NCBI GenBank assembly: GCA_947499175.1
Contig: CANMNU010000095.1
Span: forward strand, 1-5,178
DNA: 5,178 nt
Direction of reading: 5' to 3'
Source: Alphaproteobacteria bacterium
Lineage (GTDB): Bacteria > Pseudomonadota > Alphaproteobacteria > Paracaedibacterales > CAITNM01
The notes below the pieces were generated by a model that was given only the letters and a program-made list of their open reading frames with translations, was not told the DNA's origin and did no database searches. Made by a program: the position numbers and the translations under genes. Shown here one piece after another: positions 1 to 5,178 of this stretch (within the stretch, counting starts at the first letter, position 1; each line of letters opens with the position of its first letter).

Positions 1-1
1 C

Positions 2-1969
2 CTTGCTTATGGACAACTCGGCAATTTGGCTAAGGATGCTTCAGATATTATCAAACAGCAGATGATGATTTACAGCATTGTCGATGGGGTGGAAAGCAAT
101 TCAACTGCTTTAGGTAATGCTCCTAACTTTGCTGCAAGAAGGGCTTATCTCCAACAGCGTGCAACTTATGAAACCTTAGGGGCGATGGCCGGTGAAACCT
201 TGCCGGTAATGAAGGCGGTATTAGAGGCAATCATCTATGCTTTTTTCGTATTTGTGATCCCACTTGCCTTACTTTCCTTTGGTTATCGTTTTTTACTAAC
301 TTGGGCGCAAAGCTTACTTTGGTTACAGCTCTGGGCCCCCTTGTATGCGATTTTAAACTATATCATAACAATTTCTGCCACTTCTAAGACGATTGCAGCT
401 TTAGCAATATCAAATCCACAAGGGGTGACGATTGCCTCATCGGTGGGAATAGCCAATGTTAATGCCAACATTTCTGCGATGGCCGGCTACCTAGCGATAA
501 GCATTCCGTTTTTAAGTATCGCCCTAGTAAAGGGTGTGAGTTCGTTTGTGCATATGGCATCCCACTTAGGTAATGTCGCACAAAGTGCAGCGGGAATGGC
601 TGCGAATGAAGTAACTTCTGGAAACTTAAGTTATGGCAACATTAGTGAAGGTAACAGTCAAATCTCAAACAGTAATATGATGAGTCATTCTATGGCGGCA
701 AGTTATAAATCTGCTTCATCCCACATTCAAGATGGTAGGTCAGAAATTACGACGATGGCGGATGGTTCACAAGTACTTAATGTAGGAAGCTCAAACTTGC
801 CAGTAAGTCTTAATGTCGCAGAATCACAAAGTGCACAACTTAGCCAAATGGCAAGTCAGAGTCAGCAAAATGCCCTAAACCTTAGTGAAAGTTCTAGCCA
901 AAGTTTAAGTAGTGCGGCAAGATCTGCCGTAAATCTTAGTGACACATTATCGAGATTGGAAAGCTCTAGTGATAGTACAAGTCATGGGATTAGTACTGAA
1001 CAAAGCCAGGCAATTCATCATGGTAAGAATTTAGTAAATGATTTTGCGAATCAAAATCAAATAGATACTGGAAAGTCTGCGCAATTATTGGCAAATGGGG
1101 CATTTGGTAATAAAGGAGGTGCTGGTTTGTTAAGTGGTTCAATAGGTGGTGGTGGAGAAATCAGTGCTAAAGAACAAGAGCTTTACACTAAGGCACAAAA
1201 GTTTGCAGAAGATCATAACTTTCAAGAGGCGATGCGTAGTGCATCCCAAGCATCAAAGCAACTCTCACACAATCTTAACGATGAATCAGCAAGGCGTTTG
1301 GCCGAGGAAACTTCCGGTTCTTATGAACAGGGCATGAGCCAACGGACAGAAGCCGCAAAAAGCTTTAGGCAGGCTGAAGATTACAGCAATCAAGCAAGTT
1401 TTACTAAAGCGAATAGTGCAACGATTAATGCGAATCATAATCAGCAGTTTGGGGAATGGTTGGCAAATCAGCCAGCGGATAATACCAATGGTAAAATTGG
1501 AGCTCATGGGGCAGTACACATTATGGCAGCAAGTCCAGGACAAACCATGGCTTATGCCCAAAGATATATGGCTGAACAAGGAATGACGCCAACTAATACG
1601 GTATCATCAGTAAATTCATCAAAAAACAGCTATGCACAAGAACAAAGTTATCAAGTTTACCCAGTGACAAGAGATTCACTAAAAGCTGTTAAAGAACAGG
1701 CAAGCGATTTAACTCATAATCCAAGCCAAGTGAGCCAAACTAGAGAAAAAGTAGAGGCCATTCAGGTCGAACATAAACAGGAGATTGCAACAGGCTCTAG
1801 TGGCATATTAAATCATGGTGCAGCCTTAAAGCAAGAAGTATATACAGAACAAGACAAAGGGGTAACAAGAAGAGTTGTAGGTAAAGCAGGTAAAGAAGTC
1901 ATGAAAACAGGTGAAGACTTGGTAAACTCTGCTAAAAACATTAAATTTGGGGAAACCCAGCAAAAATGA
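2..1969 (+). CDS. traG: Conjugative transfer protein TraG, F-type (5'-partial)
   Basis: This is the C-terminal 655 residues of a TraG-like protein. The frame is open to the left edge with no stop, so the TTG at 26 is not a real start; F TraG is about 940 residues, so roughly 280 are missing. Counting from base 2, an amphipathic region (residues 1-70) precedes a hydrophobic block at about 73-126, containing the family-typical run WLQLWAPLYAILN, and a further hydrophobic segment at about 158-183. The rest is soluble and rich in Ser, Gln, Asn and Ala, with a very Ser/Gln-rich stretch at about 265-335 and a glycine-rich linker near 370-387. In F, TraG sits in the inner membrane; its N-terminal part supports pilus assembly, and its C-terminal part stabilises mating pairs and is recognised by the exclusion protein TraS. 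The family call rests on the membrane block and overall layout and is firm. The low-complexity tail diverges too much to assign exclusion specificity. Confidence 0.93.
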   Translation, partial: LAYGQLGNLAKDASDIIKQQMMIYSIVDGVESNSTALGNAPNFAARRAYLQQRATYETLGAMAGETLPVMKAVLEAIIYAFFVFVIPLALLSFGYRFLLTWAQSLLWLQLWAPLYAILNYIITISATSKTIAALAISNPQGVTIASSVGIANVNANISAMAGYLAISIPFLSIALVKGVSSFVHMASHLGNVAQSAAGMAANEVTSGNLSYGNISEGNSQISNSNMMSHSMAASYKSASSHIQDGRSEITTMADGSQVLNVGSSNLPVSLNVAESQSAQLSQMASQSQQNALNLSESSSQSLSSAARSAVNLSDTLSRLESSSDSTSHGISTEQSQAIHHGKNLVNDFANQNQIDTGKSAQLLANGAFGNKGGAGLLSGSIGGGGEISAKEQELYTKAQKFAEDHNFQEAMRSASQASKQLSHNLNDESARRLAEETSGSYEQGMSQRTEAAKSFRQAEDYSNQASFTKANSATINANHNQQFGEWLANQPADNTNGKIGAHGAVHIMAASPGQTMAYAQRYMAEQGMTPTNTVSSVNSSKNSYAQEQSYQVYPVTRDSLKAVKEQASDLTHNPSQVSQTREKVEAIQVEHKQEIATGSSGILNHGAALKQEVYTEQDKGVTRRVVGKAGKEVMKTGEDLVNSAKNIKFGETQQK

Positions 1970-1971
1970 AA

Positions 1972-2349
1972 TTAGTAATAATTAGTAGAATTATAGCTGA
2001 GGTTATAGAGATGGTTAGCCGGAGATCCGGCCATAGCTGGATTTGTAGCCCAAGCCGAGGAACCAAAACGACTAGAATCCATGTTTTTACGGGAAGATTC
2101 AATCATATGTTCGTGGGCGTGGTTATAAGTACTACCAGAAAACTTAATTTTTGTTTTAAGCCAGTCCAAAAAGAAAGCGATAGAAAAAGCAAGAACTTCC
2201 CCTTCAAGGATAGGTGTTTTTCCTTCGTAAATTCCTTGAATAGTTATAGCAAACGAAGCCAAAACAAAAGCATGACGCCAAACAAATTTGATGACTTTCT
2301 TCGAAGTATCCAAAACATGTTGCAATTTATGAATAGTAGTAATTTGCAT
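1972..2349 (-). CDS. Small membrane protein of unknown function, antisense between traG and traD
   Basis: I do not recognise this protein. The 125-residue product from ATG at 2349 has a short N-terminal amphipathic region and two hydrophobic segments (about residues 25-41 and 47-63) separated by the short turn EGKTP. A polar tail follows with the small-residue stretch SSAWATNPAMAGSPAN and an aromatic end, NSTNYY. A TTG at 2358 would add three residues; neither start has a clear Shine-Dalgarno, and an in-frame stop lies at 2368-2370. I prefer this strand because its arginine codons are largely CGT, as in traD, while the overlapping plus-strand frame relies on AGA, CGG and CGA and has no coherent domain. 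The stop lies two bases beyond the traG stop, tail to tail. The position matches that of exclusion genes in F (traS, traT), so an entry-exclusion role is possible but only inferred. No convincing promoter was seen upstream. Confidence 0.7.
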   Translation of the reverse strand: MQITTIHKLQHVLDTSKKVIKFVWRHAFVLASFAITIQGIYEGKTPILEGEVLAFSIAFFLDWLKTKIKFSGSTYNHAHEHMIESSRKNMDSSRFGSSAWATNPAMAGSPANHLYNLSYNSTNYY

Positions 2350-2419
2350 GATCAACAATGGCTTTATTTAACCATATGTAGGATAACACAAATCTTGTTA
2401 AAAATATGTAAATTAAATG

Positions 2420-2452
2420 GCACAATACCTGGATTTTTCCAGTATATTGCGC
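2420..2452. repeat. Imperfect inverted repeat (hairpin) in the spacer before traD
   Basis: The arms CTGGA (2429-2433) and TCCAG (2438-2442) face each other across a TTTT loop. The pairing continues through an internal loop (C against TA) to CAATA (2423-2427) with TATTG (2445-2449), and after one mismatch to GC (2420-2421) with GC (2451-2452), giving about 12 pairs in all. It lies between the start of the antisense gene and the start of traD. No T-run follows it on either strand, so it does not look like an intrinsic terminator. An operator, an attenuating RNA structure in the traD leader, or a small relic repeat are all possible. Confidence 0.45.
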
Positions 2453-2504
2453 AAAAAACAACACATTTTTAAATGGCAAAAAATACTTAACAAAGGATAG
2501 ACAA

Positions 2505-4466
2505 ATGACAATAAGTGGTAATCATTTCACCCAAGGCGGACAAACTCAGCTACACAAGCTCCGTATGCTCAGTCAGGTTGTGGGGGCTACGTTTAAAGTT
2601 AGCTTAGGTATTGCGATTTTAGCATTTGCTCTTTTGGTTTACCTTGATCACCGCTGGCAGGACTTCTGGTTAGTCGCTGTTTATGGTAAGGCACACTTTA
2701 TGAGTAATTGCCCTGATTTAATTGCTAACTTATCTCCGACCAGCATTCTGTACACTAGTGATGGTAGTCCACGTTCATTTACCGATACCATGATTATGCA
2801 CTCAAGTTATATGACAGAGCAAGTTAACTACCTGTTATTTTCTTGCCTTAAAAAGCTGATGCAAGGTCTGTTACTAGGGATAGTTGTTGCAGGTTTACTG
2901 TCTTGGTTTTGGACTCAAAGAGGCAAGGATAAACAACAAACCAAGATTCTAAATGGCTCAAGCCTTGTGGAGCCAGCCAAGTTGGTCAAATTACTTAGCA
3001 ACGCTAAATTGAGCTCAAACATTAAAATTGCCTCAGTGCCTTATGTTTTACATTCAGAAACCGAACATACTTTAATCGTTGGTACCACTGGTTGCGGTAA
3101 GACTAATGCGATGAATGAACTATTAGTGCAAATTCGAGCCAATAGAGGGAAGGCGGTAATTGTTGATACTACCGGGGCATTTGTCGAGAGATTTTACAAT
3201 CCACGTACCGATATCTTGCTTAATCCCTTAGATGAACGCTCTAAACCTTGGAATTTATGGCTGGAATGCGAAAAAGACTATCTGTTTGATAATTTTGCTG
3301 AATGCGTTATCCCTCAAGTAGGTAATGATCCCTTTTGGGCCACTGCTGCACGTACAGTTTTAACTACTGCAGCTCAAGTTTGCAAGCGCCAGAAAAATTA
3401 TGACATCAAAGAACTTTTGCGTCTGACGATTCACGGCAGCTTAAAAGAAGTTTCTCCGTATTTTAAAAATACGGCCGCAGCATCAATGATGGATCCGGAT
3501 TCGGAGAAAACTGCCCTGTCCATAAGAGCTACTTTAGCAGCATCGATTAAGTCATTTGCTTATTTGATAGCCCAAACAAAAGTAGACTCCAAGGATAAGA
3601 CTAATATTCGCAATGCTGACACTGACGTTTGCACTGATCCTCTCGCTTTCTTTTCAATTCGTGACTGGGTGCAAAACCCTAATCAACGTGGCTTTTTATT
3701 TTTGAATGCGACACCTGAACAACGCTCAACTCTAACCCCTTTAATTACCGCCTGGTTGAGTTTGGCAACCAAGGCTTTGATGGGAAAGCGCGATTATGAA
3801 AAACTGTGGTTTTTTGTGGATGAGCTGGCTTCTTTGAACAAACTACCAGATTTGCCAAAAGCTTTGGCCGAGGTGCGCAAATATGGAGGCAGCTTTGTGC
3901 TTGGCCTACAGACCTTATCCCAAATTGATGAAATCTATGGGCAAAATACCAGTCGAATTATTACTGGTCTTACCGGTACTAAACTGATATTTCGCACTCC
4001 GGATAGTTATACAGCCAAAAGGATGTCGGAATTTTTAAGAGAACAAGAAATTATGGAATCCCAAGAAAGCATTTCCTTTGGTGCACATCAAATGCGTGAC
4101 GGAGTGAGTTTGTCCGGTCAAAAGCGTAAACAGCCTTTGGTCAACTATACAGAAATTATGAAATTACCAAATCTCAGTGCTTACTTACAAGTACCGCAAG
4201 ATTTTCCGATTACCAAGGTGGATTTCAAATATTTGGAGTTGCCGGTTATTCAGTCGGCGTTTGTCGAAAAGGATTTTACAGATCTTTGGCAATCTGGAGT
4301 TGATGCACCAACAAATATGGTAGAGGTGAATTTTGCCAAAGCAGATCCTGCTGATACGACAAGCACAACAAGAGAGGAGAATCCAAATGCTGAGCTGCCA
4401 AAAATAGTTTTTCCGCAAGGCGATGGAGAAGATGATAACAATCAGGTAAGTGAACAGTCGGCGTAG
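2505..4466 (+). CDS. traD: Type IV coupling protein TraD, complete
   Basis: This is a complete 653-residue coupling ATPase, which docks the relaxase-DNA complex at the type IV secretion channel and drives DNA export at the inner membrane. Two membrane segments (about residues 26-46 and 119-136) flank a periplasmic loop of some 70 residues. The cytoplasmic motor follows: Walker A GTTGCGKT (193-200), the family block NDPFW (274-278), Walker B LWFFVDEL (434-441, with D439 and E440) and the downstream glutamine in LGLQT (466-470). All key ATPase residues are intact. The C-terminus ends in an acidic tail (about 639-650, GDGEDDNN); in F TraD the C-terminal tail binds TraM on the plasmid, so a similar docking role is likely. 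The length is somewhat below F TraD (717). The start is set by AAAGGA at 2492-2497, seven bases before ATG. The gene is separated from traG by the antisense gene, which is unusual for such a pair, and no clear promoter was found in front of it. Confidence 0.96.
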   Translation: MTISGNHFTQGGQTQLHKLRMLSQVVGATFKVSLGIAILAFALLVYLDHRWQDFWLVAVYGKAHFMSNCPDLIANLSPTSILYTSDGSPRSFTDTMIMHSSYMTEQVNYLLFSCLKKLMQGLLLGIVVAGLLSWFWTQRGKDKQQTKILNGSSLVEPAKLVKLLSNAKLSSNIKIASVPYVLHSETEHTLIVGTTGCGKTNAMNELLVQIRANRGKAVIVDTTGAFVERFYNPRTDILLNPLDERSKPWNLWLECEKDYLFDNFAECVIPQVGNDPFWATAARTVLTTAAQVCKRQKNYDIKELLRLTIHGSLKEVSPYFKNTAAASMMDPDSEKTALSIRATLAASIKSFAYLIAQTKVDSKDKTNIRNADTDVCTDPLAFFSIRDWVQNPNQRGFLFLNATPEQRSTLTPLITAWLSLATKALMGKRDYEKLWFFVDELASLNKLPDLPKALAEVRKYGGSFVLGLQTLSQIDEIYGQNTSRIITGLTGTKLIFRTPDSYTAKRMSEFLREQEIMESQESISFGAHQMRDGVSLSGQKRKQPLVNYTEIMKLPNLSAYLQVPQDFPITKVDFKYLELPVIQSAFVEKDFTDLWQSGVDAPTNMVEVNFAKADPADTTSTTREENPNAELPKIVFPQGDGEDDNNQVSEQSA

Positions 4467-4480
4467 CATTTGGTTTAAGA

Positions 4481-4963
4481 TTACTTTCGCCTTTTGCTTA
4501 AATCATAAAGACCAATAAGTTCTGCTTTATCGAGTATATGATCTTCCATAGCCGCTTCAATCTCTTGCTTAGTAGTTCCTTGAGCTAAATTTAGCAAACA
4601 ATCAAGAGCGTATAGCTTAAAGAAATATCGGTGCTCACGATCCGGTGGACAAGGACCGCCGTATTTTCCACGATTCCAGCTGTTGTTTCCCATTTTGGTG
4701 CCATGGGGCAGGATTTGCAGATTTTCATCCAAATGAGTAACGCTGCTTGGAATATTAAACAAAATCCAATGATCCCACATACCAATAGGCGCATCAGGAT
4801 CATCCATAATTAACACAAACGATTTGGTTTTATCGGGTGTCCCGTACCATTCGAGTGCTGGAGAATAATCGCTGCCATCACAGGTGAATTTCTCTGGAAT
4901 AATTTGATTAGCTTGAAAGGCTTTACTGGCTAAAGAAAAAGTAGCCGAGTGTATATTTGCCAT
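4481..4963 (-). CDS. YbhB/YbcL-family (PEBP, Raf-kinase-inhibitor-like) protein
   Basis: This complete 160-residue protein matches the usual length of the bacterial PEBP family (E. coli YbhB is 158). The conserved anion-binding pocket is all present: CDGSDYSPALEW (28-39), DDPDAP (54-59), DHW (64-66) and GGPCPP followed by HRYFFKLYALD (102-121), including the pocket histidine H111. There is no signal peptide, so it should be cytoplasmic like YbhB rather than periplasmic like YbcL. The eukaryotic relatives bind phospholipids and kinases; the bacterial role is poorly defined, and I assign no reaction. The start is ATG at 4963 with GGGA (4976-4973) nine bases ahead. It converges on traD across 14 bases with no terminator between them, so the two transcripts may overlap. 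It has no known link to conjugation and is probably cargo or the boundary of the transfer module. Confidence 0.93.
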   Translation of the reverse strand: MANIHSATFSLASKAFQANQIIPEKFTCDGSDYSPALEWYGTPDKTKSFVLIMDDPDAPIGMWDHWILFNIPSSVTHLDENLQILPHGTKMGNNSWNRGKYGGPCPPDREHRYFFKLYALDCLLNLAQGTTKQEIEAAMEDHILDKAELIGLYDLSKRRK

Positions 4964-5000
4964 TTAAAATATTCCCACTAATAAAGCTGCGAAGATTGCT

Positions 5001-5029
5001 TTGAGAATGAGCAAATTTTTAATTATAAG
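5001..5029 (+). promoter_or_regulatory. Candidate sigma70-type promoter reading right into the insertion sequence
   Basis: TTGAGA (5001-5006, 5 of 6) and TATAAG (5024-5029, 5 of 6) are separated by the ideal 17 bases. A transcript would begin near 5036, run through the hairpin at 5067-5084 and reach the reading frame opening at 5156. Its -10 box overlaps that of the opposing minus-strand promoter, so the two probably compete for polymerase if both work. Confidence 0.45.
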
Positions 5030-5051
5030 CAAGGACTTAGTTTATAGTCAC
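5022..5051 (-). promoter_or_regulatory. Candidate sigma70-type promoter for the PEBP gene
   Basis: Read on the minus strand, GTGACT (5051-5046, 4 of 6 matches to TTGACA) is followed after 18 bases by a perfect TATAAT (5027-5022). It would start transcription about 50 bases before the ATG at 4963. The -10 box is strong and the -35 weak. The -35 lies close to the presumed end of the insertion sequence, so part of this promoter could come from the element. Confidence 0.45.
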
Positions 5052-5066
5052 CTCTTAGGTTAAAAC

Positions 5067-5084
5067 CTTCGTCTTCAGACGAAG
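5067..5084 (+). repeat. Perfect 7-bp hairpin with TTCA loop (IS200/IS605-type end)
   Basis: CTTCGTC (5067-5073), loop TTCA (5074-5077) and GACGAAG (5078-5084) form a perfect stem. Directly after it, GACT (5087-5090) and AGTC (5093-5096) make a second, smaller palindrome that again contains TTCA. In IS200/IS605 elements such hairpins are recognised as single-stranded DNA by the Y1 transposase TnpA. In RNA they may also shield the transposase ribosome binding site. No T-run follows, so it is not a terminator. Confidence 0.6.
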
Positions 5085-5155
5085 AAGACTTCAGTCCTTT
5101 GTTTTTAACAAGGAGAAGATATACAAGATTTAGGTGTTTTGCTAATTTGAGGAAA

Positions 5156-5178
5156 ATGGTAAATCACGCATCCAATGA
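5156..5178 (+). CDS. tnpA: Start of a probable IS200/IS605-type Y1 transposase TnpA (3'-partial)
   Basis: Only seven codons are visible, reading MVNHASN from ATG at 5156, before the window ends. GAGG at 5149-5152 is a ribosome binding site, though with a tight three-base spacing. N-terminal runs of the form NHA or HASN just ahead of a YxxxYH block are common in TnpA of this family, and the hairpin upstream fits. The frame is also open further left with no stop back to at least 5099, so TTG starts at 5147 or 5099 cannot be excluded. Too little is visible to show the HUH motif or the catalytic tyrosine, so the call depends on context. Confidence 0.45.

Larger units (their letters stand above)
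5045..5178 (+). mobile_element. Probable left end of an IS200/IS605-family insertion sequence (partial)
   Basis: A strong subterminal hairpin with a TTCA loop (5067-5084), a short leader and a start codon opening a TnpA-like N-terminus (5156) form the usual layout of the left end of single-strand transposing IS200/IS605 elements. The hairpin's centre (CTTCAG inside a perfect stem, preceded by AAACC-type sequence and followed by GACTTCAG) resembles ends of this family as I know them. These elements have no terminal inverted repeats and make no target duplication, so the left boundary cannot be fixed here. Position 5045 is an estimate, about 20 bases ahead of the hairpin. The rest lies beyond the window. 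Confidence 0.55.

Noticed and set aside
2018..2031. GC-rich palindrome GCCGGA-GA-TCCGGC as a bidirectional terminator after traG
   Set aside because: No T-run follows on either strand and the stem lies inside the antisense gene, where it encodes part of the Ala/Ser/Pro-rich tail.
1966..2472. Plus-strand frame of 168 codons whose ATG overlaps the traG stop (ATGA), looking like a translationally coupled gene
   Set aside because: Its arginines use AGA, CGG and CGA, unlike traD, and it has scattered Cys and basic residues with no coherent segments. The opposite strand over the same bases gives a plausible membrane protein with codon use like the neighbours.
2467..2480. 14-base match TTTTAAATGGCAAA shared with the minus strand at 4969-4956, at the start of the PEBP gene
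   Set aside because: It is AT-rich and short; a match of this length in a 5-kb AT-rich window is plausible by chance, and nothing flanking it is shared.
2473..2490. Five-codon leader frame (MAKNT) just ahead of traD
   Set aside because: It has no ribosome binding site and is short enough to be chance.
4467..4480. Terminator between traD and the PEBP gene
   Set aside because: Only 14 bases are available and no stem with a T-run could be found there or in the adjoining gene ends.

Overview
This window holds the end of an F-type (TraG/TraD) conjugative transfer region from an integrative element or plasmid, followed by a lone PEBP-family gene and what looks like the first part of an IS200/IS605-type insertion sequence. 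The AT-rich composition (about 40% GC by eye) and the protein sequences suggest a gammaproteobacterium, perhaps of the Legionella/Coxiella type. That placement is inference; no ribosomal or housekeeping marker is present.

Layout. Bases 2-1969 (+) encode the C-terminal two thirds of a TraG-like mating-pair stabilisation protein; the reading frame is open to the left edge, so the gene begins outside the window. Two bases after its stop, a small membrane protein gene of unknown function lies on the opposite strand (1972-2349, -). A spacer of about 155 bases with an imperfect hairpin follows. Then comes a complete 653-residue TraD coupling ATPase (2505-4466, +) with its own good ribosome binding site. 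A complete YbhB/YbcL-like protein (4481-4963, -) converges on traD with only 14 bases between them and no visible terminator. The right end (4964-5178) is intergenic. It carries two overlapping, oppositely directed promoter candidates, a strong CTTCGTC-TTCA-GACGAAG hairpin, and an ATG after GAGG opening a frame that reads MVNHASN before the window ends. This fits the left end and transposase start of an IS200/IS605 element.

How the genes fit together. TraG (pilus assembly, mating-pair stabilisation and, in F, entry exclusion) and TraD (pumping the DNA-relaxase complex into the secretion channel) act in the same apparatus. In the F plasmid the exclusion genes traS and traT lie between them. 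Here that slot holds an antisense membrane-protein gene, so transcription from traG into traD, if it happens, must run antisense through it. This is the most interesting feature of the window. The PEBP gene has no known role in conjugation and is best read as cargo or as the edge of the transfer module.
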